In this document: positions 1 to 13,734 of the stretch, in pieces
Numbering within the stretch: the first letter of the stretch is position 1
How the letters are laid out: each line of letters starts with the position of its first letter
DNA from: Isochrysis galbana
Taxonomy: Eukaryota > Haptophyta > Isochrysidales > Isochrysidaceae
Length of the DNA stretch: 64,000 nucleotides
Assembly (NCBI GenBank): GCA_018136815.1
Contig: CM030931.1
Location: 9,421,829 to 9,485,828, forward strand
Direction: 5' to 3'
Translations under genes and position numbers: made by a program
Notes under the pieces: generated by a model
Told to the model about the DNA's origin: nothing
What the model saw: only the letters and a program-made list of their open reading frames with translations
The model's database searches: none

Positions 1-970
1 GCCAACTGAGGCCTGTTCCTGTAACCCTTGCCAAGGTCCTAGACTTAGATGGCACTCCGTTGCAACTCATCCCGGTTTTGCCTCGCAACTGGACTGCACC
101 CCCCACGGCGCGGACATTGAGCTACCCGGCTGAAGCCAACGACAAGCTTGAGCGAAAGGACAGATCATCTTCAAGAGATGTGACAGAGGGCAGCATCTTG
201 CCCAGCGCAAATAGCAGCCTAATCATCTCAGGGTTGCTTCACGATGCCGGTGTCGCACGTTGTGTAACTCATGTTGGAGAGGACTTCCCGCATGTCGCTG
301 CAAATGATCACCAGGGTTTGAGGGATCCACGAACCGTGCTAACGGACCAACGCCTTGAGAAGCACACGGGCGACGATGCGGCCATCGACAAAGGAGCAAG
401 CGTAACCTCACAACAAGGTTGTCAAGCAGTAGGATGCGCATCGGATCATGTCGCAGCGCGCCTAGGGCCGTTGTTCGTGGATGATGATGAGGGAATGGTC
501 ATTGTAAGCGCCGGCGCGCCAGCACAACAAGTTCTACACGTCTTCCAGGTCGTTGATCGGGGGGGGGGGGGGGGGGGGGGGGCGCAATTGCTGCGCCGTT
601 GAAAAAAAACGCTGCAGTTGTTAATTCAACGCTCGCCTGAGGTGCGTGCTCCAATGCGGGCGCGATGCGAGAGAAGCCGAGTCAGCCACGGGTGCAAGGG
701 TCCCCTCACCTAATGCGCCCGGCTCCTACGTTAGCTACAATGCCCGCCGGAATTTCCCCGTCAGCATATCCCCCTTTCCTCCCTCCCTATGATGGCGGGA
801 TTTTTTCCTTGTCGCCAAGTGTCCCTCGTTGGATCCCCCACACATTTGAGTTCTCCGCCCACAATAGTGTTGCGGGGGAATAGGTCGATTTTTTCCTTGA
901 ATTTGTCAATATCGAGTAGCTGCGGCTCAAGGTGTCGCCGAGGCTCCGCCAGTCGCGCGGCTACGGGGCG
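1..970. other. Intergenic, no gene recognised
   Basis: Open frames exist on both strands (about 180 codons on plus from base 60), but the longest starts at TTG, runs into the G tract and matches no family I know. It may be decayed mobile-element sequence. Confidence 0.4.
559..582. repeat. Poly-G tract (24 G)
   Basis: An uninterrupted run of 24 G. Similar G or C runs recur through the window at about 1192, 1603, 2780, 5082, 7951, 11165, 13202, 13550, 36128 and 53990, nearly always in introns or intergenic DNA. Confidence 0.95.
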
Positions 971-1112
971 GCGCGGGCCGCCGGACCATATCTAAGCCCT
1001 TCACCCCTATCCCTATCCCCCTAGTCGCTAGTAGTGCACGGGGGGAGTCGCCTGATGGCGGGGGAGAAGGGCCGGGGGAGTGGGGGTGTAGAATGTCTTT
1101 GCTAGCCGTGAA
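971..1112 (+). repeat. Direct repeat, copy A (~140 bp)
   Basis: This segment starts GCGCGGGCCGCCGGA, continues through a CCCCTA-rich stretch, GGGGAGTCGCCTGAT and AGAAGGGCCGGG, and ends near TGTCTTTGC. The same order of blocks recurs about 648 bases downstream with small indels. The pair could bound a decayed LTR-like element or be copies of a dispersed repeat; no coding capacity is recognised between them. Confidence 0.75.
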
Positions 1113-2507
1113 AAGTGAAAAGAAAGCAGTGGGACAGGCTTGCCTATCGCGCTCGCCTTGGCCTGTCGTGGCCAGCCCATCGCTCCAGCACCCCCCCCCC
1201 CCCCCATTCGATAGGCAGACAGGTGTAGCGTGGGGGCCCTAGGGGCTCAGGAGCGCCAGCGAGCCAGCGAGGGAGAGGCAGGGGAGGCCAGGGCCCAGCC
1301 CTCCTAGCCTCCTTTGCCCCCGTGAGCCGTGAGCTGGCCTCCAAGACCAAGAGCCTCCAAGGGGCGCCAGAGGCTAGAGGGCAGCTGGAGGCCTGCCGCA
1401 GGCGCGCCATCGCGCGTGCCGCAGGAGAGGGGAGAGAGAGCGCGGAGAAGGGGATGGGCGCGAGCGAGAGCTCCGCCCACCGAAAAATAGGTAAGTCCTG
1501 CGCCTGTTTACAAGATAAAGTCGGGACTGACTGAGGCACTGAGCCCGCCGCCTACCCGGGAGGGAGGGAGGGACAAAGGAGGAAGGGGGGGGGAGATCAC
1601 CGCGGGGGGGGGGGGGGGGCGCGGGCCGCCGGACAATATCTAAGCTCTTTACCCCTATTCCCCTAGTAGTGTACGAGGGGAGTCGCCTGATACTTGATAG
1701 CGGGGGGGAGAAGGGCCGGGAGAGTGGGAGTGTAGAAAGTGTCTTGCGTTAGCAAGTAGTGGGTCCATGGCCGCATGTGCATGTGCAGTAAGAATATTAT
1801 ACTACTACTACTAAGATTTTTTTTATTTTCCTCGGGAAATCTTCGTGGCGGCAGGTGAGCCCCCCGGGAGTTTTTCTTGGGCTTTGGAGAACGGTCAAAA
1901 ATGCACCCCGCGCGCATGGTAGTAATTATAAACCACTGTTTGACCGCCCTAACAATGGTGGGAGCGCGAGCGGGCGACGCGACGCAGGGCGGTGCGCCCG
2001 AGCGGATCGCGAGCTGTGCCATAATTTGGAAAATATAAAATATGGCTGATAGTGTCGCACTGCTTGTGTATTCACGAGCCATCTTGCTACCCCTCGAAGT
2101 CCTCTGTTCTCTTGGCCATCGTAGCACATGATGGGACAGTCAGTGGGTTGTAACATCTTTCGCCGCTCGCCGCCGTGTGTCGCCGCACCAAGCATTACAA
2201 CACGCACACAACCAACAAGTCGGTTGGGGACAGCGATCAATAGAGAAAAAGCGGTAGAGGCCAAATGCTTACATTTGGGCTCTCGTCGCGCAAAACGTTG
2301 TTAATTCACCCAAGGACATGGTGTCCTCATAGAAAACCAGTGGTAGAAGTAGACGAGGAGCACATGTACTTTGTCGTTTTGATGTCGAGATGGAGCAACC
2401 TTTGCGCACACTAGCCCCTCTCGATTCAAGAGGTCCAACTGACCATGCATCGTGTATGAAGAAGAAGAAATACCGAATGTTCGCACCTCAGACTCCGATC
2501 ATTGCGC
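1113..2507. other. Intergenic, apart from repeat copy B
   Basis: Apart from the repeat at 1619-1757, I see no gene. Open frames here lack family motifs and plausible splice partners. It includes the region downstream of the TLC gene, which is transcribed leftwards. Confidence 0.5.
1619..1757 (+). repeat. Direct repeat, copy B (~140 bp)
   Basis: Second copy of the 971-1112 repeat, in the same orientation, roughly 85% identical by eye with several short indels. It is preceded by a run of G. Confidence 0.75.
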
Positions 2508-4441
2508 TTAGGCCTCCTTTTCGCGGTCGGACCGGTCTCCCTTGAGCATTTTGACTGTCGCAGCCACCACCTTGTAGCCCCAATAGAGCTGCAAGAAGGT
2601 TAGTACCGAACAAGTGCACCCGAAGATCATCATCTGACATACAGCAGAGCACCACACAGCGAATGATGACAATGCTAGACTTTCACGTGGAAATGAGAAT
2701 ACATCAAACCGGAGGGGGAAGCCGGGGGCCGTTCCCGACTCAAGATAGTCCATTGACTGAATGTGTGCTTATCTGCTGGCGGGGGGGGGGGGGGGGGGGT
2801 ACCTGGAAGCCACCTTGAAGCTGGCCAGCGCGGTACACACTGATCAAGTCCAGCACAAGCTGCATGACGACCACGGGCCACATGACGCAGCTGCATTGCA
2901 AATTGAGGGCAAGCGAGTCAAATATTCACAGACACAAGTGGCACCTGGCCATGATTCTTGGCAGGTCAAAGAGCGGCCGCTCCAAACATCTACCGGCACT
3001 TGTGTCCCTCATGCACGGTGGGGCGGGAGGCAGTTCATGGAGGACTAGAGCGTACCGGATGAGAAGGAATGTGACCGCGAAAGACAAGCGCACGAATTCG
3101 TTGAGCGCATCACCAATCTTGGACTTCTCATGCAACGCCGGGTATTTGCGGAAAAGGTCCACGAAGACGAGCGGTACCGACGAGATCTCGACAAGGCCAA
3201 AGAAGAAGCCGGCCTATGATGGCACGCTCAGATGGGTATTTGAACACCTCGCTCACGTCCGCACCGATCCACAAGTCGTGTGCTAGCACACACTTGCAAA
3301 GCATGATATGGCTAGGTTCGCAAGCTCCGAAGACTCGCATCAATCAAAAAAGCCTCTCGTAGTGGTGTGCGTTGCCACGCGGGCATCGCGCCCTCGACAG
3401 CACGTGCCCTCGTTGCATTGAACACGCTCATATCTATACGCAGTGGATCTATCCCGCAAGACTCTACTCACCTGGTACATGAGATAAGGGCCAGAAAGAC
3501 CGCAGAGCGCAGTGGCGAGAGTGAGGCCGTGGTGCACTAGGTGCTCCAGCTTGCGCATCGATGGAACTATGAAGGTGACCATGAGGTCGAAGACCTGTCG
3601 TGGGAGGATTCGTGGAGCGAGTGCACAAGGATGCCGTGAAGGGGCTCAAATGCGCTCGATCAAATTTCAGAATCAGCACAAAAATGCCAAGAAAGACCCC
3701 TGAATGGATAACCATGTGAGGACCCAGCTGACCACCCCCGTGCATGCCCATCCACCTTGCATTGCACACCTGCATACCAAACATGAATCTCGTGAGAGAA
3801 AAGCAATCTTCGCTAGCCGCATAGAGCCGCCCGTGGGCTGATGTACCCATCGCCGCAAAGGCCTCATCGAAGAACCAGAGGCGTGCGCCATGGTACGCCG
3901 CATATGCGAACGGTACTGCAATGGTGAGCTGATGTGCCGCCACACCCACGTCTTCCGACATGGGGCTCGGAATGATGCTTAGCACAACCATCAGCACAGC
4001 CTGCAGCGCGAGCAGCCCAAAGGCCCACTGCTGCACCCATGGGTCATTGAAGGCCTGTGGGAGAGGGGCAAGCAGGAGCATCAATATTGGACACGCTCGT
4101 GCGAAGGTAACACGAGCTAAGAGTTTGGTGATGAGGCGTGCGTCCAAGACGAACGTGTGCGACCATGCAGGTACCGACCCGCCTACGTGGCTCGCTCGGG
4201 ACCGCAGAGAAGCCGCACGGCCGATCACCCTCTATGACTCACGCGCGGGCGCGGCCCTCGCTTGGGGGCCTCGATCAGCGGCAGCAGCGTGGGGTGCGAT
4301 GAGAAGGAAGAGCGCTCTTTGCTCACGAATGGGTTTGCTGGGCGGGAAGGGTGCTAGAAGAGAGGGAGCGCGCTCGGTCTCTCTCTCTCTTTGTGTGTGT
4401 ATCTGCGCGCGCGCGCGAGCGAGCGAGCGCCCACCTCCCAT
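2508..4441 (-). CDS. TLC-domain multi-pass membrane protein
   Basis: Six exons (4441-4243, 4182-3770, 3594-3472, 3213-3056, 2890-2803, 2588-2508) join in phase to 353 residues. From about residue 80 the protein is a series of hydrophobic helices. The TLC (TRAM/LAG/CLN8) hallmarks are LEHLVHHGLT near 220, FFFGLVEISS near 250 and the last helix pair running into LYWGYKVV near the C-terminus. TLC proteins sit in the ER or plasma membrane and act in ceramide synthesis, lipid sensing or membrane-lipid regulation. The ceramide-synthase catalytic residues cannot be assigned confidently, so a TMEM56/TLCD-like role is as likely. The first ~65 residues are Arg/Ala-rich and begin beside a (CT)n tract, so a downstream start is possible. 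All introns are GT-AG. One intron carries a 20-base G run just inside its donor. Confidence 0.85.
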
Positions 4442-7392
<2,951 letters not shown>

Positions 7393-9746
7393 TCAATGAG
7401 GGCAGAAACAACCCTTCTGAGTCCTTCCGTGCAAGCGCTTAGAGGCTTCCGACGTGCATGGCAAGCACACCTCGCACACTGACAAGGCATATTCGCCGGT
7501 ATTCCGGAAGCGGATGGCGCTGGGCTTGTGCAATGTAACGCTCGCGTTCGGACCGACGAGGGCCCCAATCAAGGCGTCTTCGATGGGAGGAAGCTGAGGC
7601 AAATTCACAAACGGGTGAGATCGCATTAGAGAGGAATGTAAACGGCTGGAGAGTAATATAGACGGTGAGTACCGGATCCTTTCCATTGTAGGTTTACCAA
7701 GCTCCACGTATTCTTGTTGATGAGATTAAAGCCGCGCGAGAACATCATCACAGGCTCACCTCAGGCAATTGCGCAGCTTTTTTCACTGCAACCTCAACAA
7801 GGTCGCGGGACAGCACGTAGCCCGCGCCTTGCATGTATGGCGCGTAGATCCTTCCTAGTGCAGACAAGGAGTTGGAAAGCCTGATGAGTCCAACAGTGTC
7901 GTTCCAGCTAGGATCTTTGCGTGTCGACCCCTCCTTACCATTTCATCGCCCCCCCCCCCCCCCCCCGCGCGCCCATTTCGTTCGCCCAATGGCAATTCGC
8001 TCAAAGCCTGAAGACCCTCTGGACCAGGCAGTCTGAGCGGGATGCTTGGGTCGTCCATTTGGATTCAACACCATCACAACGAAATTGACAAACGCCTCGC
8101 AAAGCACTCTAGCTCGATCGACGGCAATCTGAAGTGAGAAATTCTCGCGCCACCCGAGACAGATATCAAGACTCTCAGGCGATTGGCCTCGACGGCTTCA
8201 GAAAGTCTACGCGCCACGTCTCGCCGCTGAGACGGCATGGGGATTCTGTCACCCTGCACCCGAATCTCCAAACGAGTGCAAGACTTCACCTCCAAACAAT
8301 CTAACGTAGGCCTCGTCTTCCCACTTGGCATCGACTGAGCGTTTCTGCTCTAACCGGGTTTGCGTAACAATGCTGCGAGGAAACAGAAAGCACCGACACA
8401 ATACCATCACAAGTTGCTTACAAGCGGGCAGCGCAAGAGCCGGTATTCGCCTTTCCATGGCCTGGAGACAAGGGCACGGTGCGTGCTTAGGCAACTCACA
8501 ACACCTGCGATTCTTATTTCTGTATCCTAGATACAACCCCGCCCTTGGAAGAGGTCGCAATAACTCGAGTAGGCGCGCGAGGCAAACAAAGCTGTCGTCA
8601 TCCGTCTTGAGTAGAAATTTGAATGAAAGCGAACGAAGAGCCCAATCGAAGGCACCGATGACCTGTGCAAGTGTAGCCACGAGATGACGATTCAATCCTG
8701 GTTAGAGACACAATTTTTTACAGAGTGCAACGTATCTTGCAATGTGGAAGTCTTGAGTCTACCTTCTCAGAAATAGCACGATAATCATCATTCACAGGCA
8801 GCATCAGCAAATCGCCTGCGCCTCCAAGTCGCTCACGCCTGGCGCCGCCCATCACAAAATAGTGGCGCACAGCACATCGAGGAGGCCCCTTGTCACCCCA
8901 TATCCGTTGGGAGGCGCTCAAGCTGGGATAGGAAGACGGGGCACCAAGCCCAACTTCGCTGCGTAGCCATGCCCGGCGCAAGGCCATCCGCTTCTTCCCA
9001 GGTGAGAGTTCAGGCCTCCGAGAAGAGAGAATCAAAATAACAAGATCATACGAGGGTAGGTGGCCGGAAGGCAAATGGTGTTCATGTTGGTCGCCTAGGA
9101 TTCCTGAGTTGAGTGGTGAGTCCAGACCCCGCGCCAAGGCTTGAGCGGCCAAGCCACGAGGCACGAGTGATACCGACGAGCCGGCCTCTTGTGCGAGTAG
9201 AAGCGAGGCAGCAGAGGGCGGTGGCGACGGTGGGCCCAGCTCTGCAGCAAGGCATTCCTCTTCCGGATGGAAGGTTGGCTGTTGGCTCGAGGCTTGCACA
9301 TCGGTGCCCCTTCGCACTCGCGGGAGCGATGGTGGGCTCGTGCGCGGTGGAGATGTATCCGCTGGCCGTCTAGGATGTGAAAAATGCTTGTGTGGGCTGC
9401 GAAACCACCGCACCTCAGCTGCTGCAGGCGGAGCACTGCTCGGCGGCTCTAGCGATGCGTCATGCACTTCTTGATGGAGCAGCGTGCCAGTGACATTAGC
9501 ACTCTCACTGTACTCAGGTATTGGATCCGGTTGGATCGTCTTCAATCCGTCGCCTGCACCACCAGGCTCATCCTCGTCAGCAGCGCTAGGGGTAACCTCG
9601 CTCGCCACACCGATGGGCCTCCAACCTGCTGCAGGCGTGATGGAGACCAGGCTAGCGGGCGAGTGCAGCGTGGAGCTGCTGATCCAGAGGGCGATGCCCC
9701 CGACGCCCACGAGTCCAAGCGCGGCCGCTCGAGCGCCCTGGCCCAT
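7393..9746 (-). CDS. GT31-family beta-1,3-glycosyltransferase, type II membrane protein
   Basis: Five exons (9746-8763, 8662-8500, 8334-8290, 7854-7760, 7593-7393) join in phase to 495 residues. The chosen ATG (9746) gives a short tail followed by a hydrophobic signal anchor (about residues 4-25), the usual Golgi type II topology, then a ~200-residue Pro/Ser-rich stem. Catalytic-domain landmarks come in GT31 order: RRAWLR near 253, LLMLPVNDDYRAISEK before the first intron, the DxD metal site in FLLKTDDDSF near 350, YAPYMQGAGYVLSRDL near 405 and EDALIG near 435. GT31 enzymes move Gal, GlcNAc or GalNAc from UDP-sugars in beta-1,3 linkage to glycans in the Golgi lumen; the donor cannot be told from sequence. 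The second intron needs the GTGAGT donor at 8499 and a 45-base exon to stay in frame, and this restores the family motif. Confidence 0.9.
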
Positions 9747-9881
9747 GGGTTCGCCTCTCCCACGCCCCACGGCGCAAGATGCCCCACTGCGCAAGTTGGG
9801 CGCGCCCGTCGGAGTCGCCGCACGCACGATTTGTCTCCATGTACTGGGGCGCTGATGTGAAATAGGTAACTAGTAGTAGTA

Positions 9882-10505
<624 letters not shown>

Positions 10506-11141
10506 AATCTTTATTTAGTAGTACTTAATACTATTTATGCAGGAGACGACGGGCACTCTGGACTCTGGGTTGGGGGCGACCTTCGAGCTTCGAGCGAGCA
10601 TTTTGTACCAGTGGAGAGAACGAGGGTTATTAGTTATTACGGGTTACGCTCGAGCTCGAGCAATCTGGAATCTGGGTGGAATGAAAGATCAAAGATCCCC
10701 AGAACGCTTGCTCCCATGCACAAAACTTTGACTTTGACAAAACCAGGCACTAACTAGCACTAGCACCAGGCAAGCGGATTTGTTGGTTGCATTCAAGCCT
10801 GCTTGCTTCTTGCTTCTTGGAATGAATATTCGGATAAACGATATACGAAAAAATCTTTTGAAGAGTCAGGGCTATCGCCAATGCCAATGGCCGTCTATGT
10901 AGGTACTAGTACTAGTACTAGTGCTAACTACTTCCCTATTTCCTATTTCTATTTCGTTGCCCTTTATTATATTAATCAGAGATTGCGGACTGCACCACCT
11001 CAGGTTCACTAGTTATTTTTGACTGATGACTGATAACAATACCAATACCCCCTAATAAGTATAGCCTAATGCCTAATACCCCTAATACTAATACCCCCTT
11101 TTGAAGACGATGGTACAACTTCTAGTTGCAGAGCTACAGAG
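10506..11141. other. Intergenic; short AT-rich repeats
   Basis: No gene. The stretch 11035-11100 is a degenerate array of CCTAATA/CCCCTAATA units. It lies downstream (on minus) of the ORF1 copy and may be that element's 3' region; no ORF2 coding sequence is visible. Confidence 0.5.
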
Positions 11142-12592
11142 CTACCTCCCCTCCACCGCTTCTCCCCCCCCCCCCCCCGCTATCCTTCTCGCCTCGCCAC
11201 CCCCCTTCCCCTTGGCCTTGCCCCTTACCGTTTTGTTGTCGATGGTGAGAACGATCTTGCGCGGGAAATTGCCCGAGAGGAAGGTTCCTTGCGCTGCGGA
11301 GACGTAGAGGTGCCAGCGGGTAGAGTGGGCTACTTTCGACACGAAAGTGCCTGACTCACCCTCGAGTTTCATCCGTTCGCGGTTCCCCTTTAAGAAAGTG
11401 AGGCCTTGTGCCTCAACCGCTTTGACGAGTGAGCTTAGATTGATTTTCGATGCTTGTGCGAGGCCGTCCGCCTCGACCACGATGTGGGCCGCGACGTCTT
11501 GGAGCGCCTCGTAAAGGGCCTTACGAGAGGAGGTGCCTTTTTTGTTGAGCTTTTCTTCGATGGAGTCCACGCTGACGCGCACGGGGATGTCTTGGCCCAA
11601 GGCGCGGATGATGGTGAGGTCGCCGTATTTGGCCTTGAACTGTTGCGCGCAGTCTTCGTTGACTGCTATGTGCCACGGGCCCCTCGCCGAGCGGGCCCAG
11701 AAGTCTGGCTCGGGGTCAACTCCCTCGAGTTCTAGGAGAAGTTCGACGATGGCGGCGTACACCGTCGTGTCCTGGATTATGATGTCTCCGGCCTGGTGGA
11801 ATGAGAGCTCGAAGGTGGCGTCTGAATCTGTGATGGTGTTGTCTTCGTCGGAGTCTTGCCCCTGTGAGGCAGGGATGGGGGTGTCCGTACTCAGTGTCGT
11901 GCGGGCGCGGGCAGTGAGCGGTGTCATTCGGCTCTGGTCTCTCCCAGGGGGGTCGTACATTTGTGTCTCATGCGTGCTGCGTGCTGAGTGTGAGGGGGTG
12001 CCTCTGGAGAGTGTGTTGTGCGTTGAAGTGGAGTGGATATTGTGCCCATAAGGGCCACCCGGCCTCGGGCCGCGCTGCCGGAGCAGCGCGGCCCTTGCCA
12101 GGGCGAGAGGGGCCTCTGCCATAAGGCATGCCCAATGGAAGGGTGGCTGCATGAGCCTGGCATTGATGGGGTGCTTCCAGCAGCCTGCTGTCCCCCATGG
12201 GGGAGGCCAGCTTGGCTGCCATGGGTGATGTGGCCGGGGCCACGGGCCGTGTGCCTAGATGGGAAATACGGTGCTGGGGCCTGCAAATACAGCCAAATAC
12301 ATATGTATTTGGCCTCCGGCCAAATACATTTCAAATACATTCGAGGCCTACAACCCAGGACGCGCTTCAAATACAGCCAAATACATATGTATTTGGCCTC
12401 TGGCCAAATACGGTGAATACGTATTTCCCATCTAGGGCCGTGTGGCGCGACCGGAGTCGCACGCACCTGCTCGGCCTCGGTGGGCGGACGCGGCCGCTTC
12501 GACAGCGGCTGCTCCATGGGCGCTGGTGGGGCGCCCTCGGCGGGGGGCCCGAAGGAGAGGGGAGTCGCGGCGGCGCGCTCCATCGCGTCTAA
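11142..12592 (-). pseudogene. Non-LTR retrotransposon ORF1, split by a MITE
   Basis: ORF1 starts at ATG 12592 (MERAAATPLSFGPP...) just after the leader hairpin. Its frame is lost at the MITE (12254-12436). The frame that reads from 12152 to a stop at 11142 is exactly the one expected if the 183-bp MITE and one 8-bp duplication were absent, giving about 419 residues for the pre-insertion protein. The C-terminal half holds a domain also present in the ORF1 at 20566-22487: GPWHIAV, QFKAKYGD, a helical stretch, TFLKGNRERMK, then HLYVSAAQGTFLSGNFPR. The copy lacks the Cys/His fingers of its relative and diverges at a poly-C tract near 11166, so it is also truncated. ORF1 proteins of LINEs usually bind the element RNA; that role is inferred here. 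Confidence 0.7.
12254..12436. mobile_element. 183-bp MITE with 8-bp target duplication
   Basis: Terminal inverted repeats CCTAGATGGGAAATACG (left) and its complement (right) bound 183 bases, flanked by GCCGTGTG at 12246-12253 and 12437-12444. Inside are two copies of a perfect 22-bp palindrome centred on ACATATGT (12292-12313, 12376-12397), each followed by GGCC(T)CCGGCC-like hairpins. An 8-bp duplication points to the hAT superfamily or a relative. A related ORF1 sequence near 19396 lacks the insertion, giving an empty site. Confidence 0.92.
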
Positions 12593-12593
12593 G

Positions 12594-12616
12594 TATAAAC
12601 TTAGTTGAGTTGTAGA
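12594..12616 (-). repeat. Retrotransposon 5' leader hairpin
   Basis: CTAAGT-TTAT-ACTTAG stem-loop about 5 bases upstream of the ORF1 ATG on minus. The same block is found at 6834-6856 and, diverged, at about 19229-19250, which marks it as part of the element's leader. Confidence 0.7.
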
Positions 12617-13140
12617 CTTGTAGTTGTAGAGCATTCTGCATTGTGCATTGTGTTAGCTAGCATACCTAGTACCTAGCTAGCCACATACACACATACACCG
12701 GACGGGCCTTGCGCCAACCGCGCATACTTTACCCCGATCGCGATCGCGTGGGGCAGGGGCTTTATTGCCATCAAGAGGTTACGGTCCCTCAGCCTCAGCA
12801 CCAACGTTCAACCGGTACGGACAAGAAAGCCAAAACATTATTCACGTAATCACCCGCATACATCAATCAAGCACAAGCATCAACTCCCTGGGCAAGGGGC
12901 AAGGCCCGGTCCCCTACTTAGTAGGAGTACATTGTGAGCGGGGCTTACCGCTTTTCCGCTTTCCGTTCTGAGTGAGCAGAGGAGTACTTTAGTAACTCTA
13001 CTCGTACACAGTTGCCCACCGCGCGCAGCCGAACGAACGGTGGCGTGAGCAAGGAGGAGCTCGCTCTCTCTCTCTCTCCCCCCCCCCATCGCTCTCTGCC
13101 TCGCTCCATCCTCTCTCCCTCTCTCTCTCTCTCCCCCCCC

Positions 13141-13204
<64 letters not shown>

Positions 13205-13734
13205 CCCCCCCCCCCCCCCCCCTCTCTTATTCTGTAGTCCGTCTTTTTCTCCCGCTGCCGCGGACCCCCCTCTCCCAACCCTCTCCCAACTCTCCCCTCC
13301 CCTCCCCCATGAATACTCAAAGTCATTCCCCAAAGTTTTCCGCATCCATCCCCCTGTATTCTTCGCATTTTGGTCCCGCGCCAGCTTACTCTCTCCTCGC
13401 GGCCGGGCCATCAAGGAGCCGGCGGAGCCTCCGGGCCCTCCCCACCCCTGCGTGATTTTCCCGCCAAACGAGCTCGCTCTTCCCTCTCCGTGCCCCCCCC
13501 CCCGCTCCCCCTCCTCCGCCTTCCTCTTCCCTCCTTCTTCTCCGGTCAACTGCCCCCCCCCCCCCCGCGCGCAGGAGGAGTCGAGAGGCCCCTGTCCGGA
13601 CGGATCCCCACCCCCCCGCCCCCCCACCCCCCACTCGTTCCCCTCCTTCTCTCTTCCCGCCGCTCTTGCGCCCGGCTGCTGGCCGACCAAAACTCCCCTT
13701 CACCCACTCTTCCTCCCCAATCTTCTCCTCCCGC
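12617..13734. other. Intergenic / 5' flank of the C2H2-FN3 gene
   Basis: No gene recognised. From about 13060 to 13720 the plus strand is almost pure pyrimidine: a (CT)n array at 13142-13202, then poly-C and CCT-rich tracts reaching the start codon. Such a strand-biased CT tract directly before a gene may be its 5' UTR or promoter. Confidence 0.55.
13142..13224. repeat. (CT)n array followed by a poly-C run
   Basis: About 30 CT units (13143-13202) run into 20 C. Open frames across it encode only Ser-Leu or Arg-Glu repeats and are not genes. Confidence 0.95.

Noticed and set aside
60..602. A 180-codon plus frame at the left edge
   Set aside because: It starts at TTG, ends in a poly-G tract and has no motif; not listed as a gene.
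12880..13690. Glu/Arg-rich frames on minus upstream of the C2H2-FN3 gene
   Set aside because: They translate the antisense of a CT/C tract; no motif or start context supports a gene.
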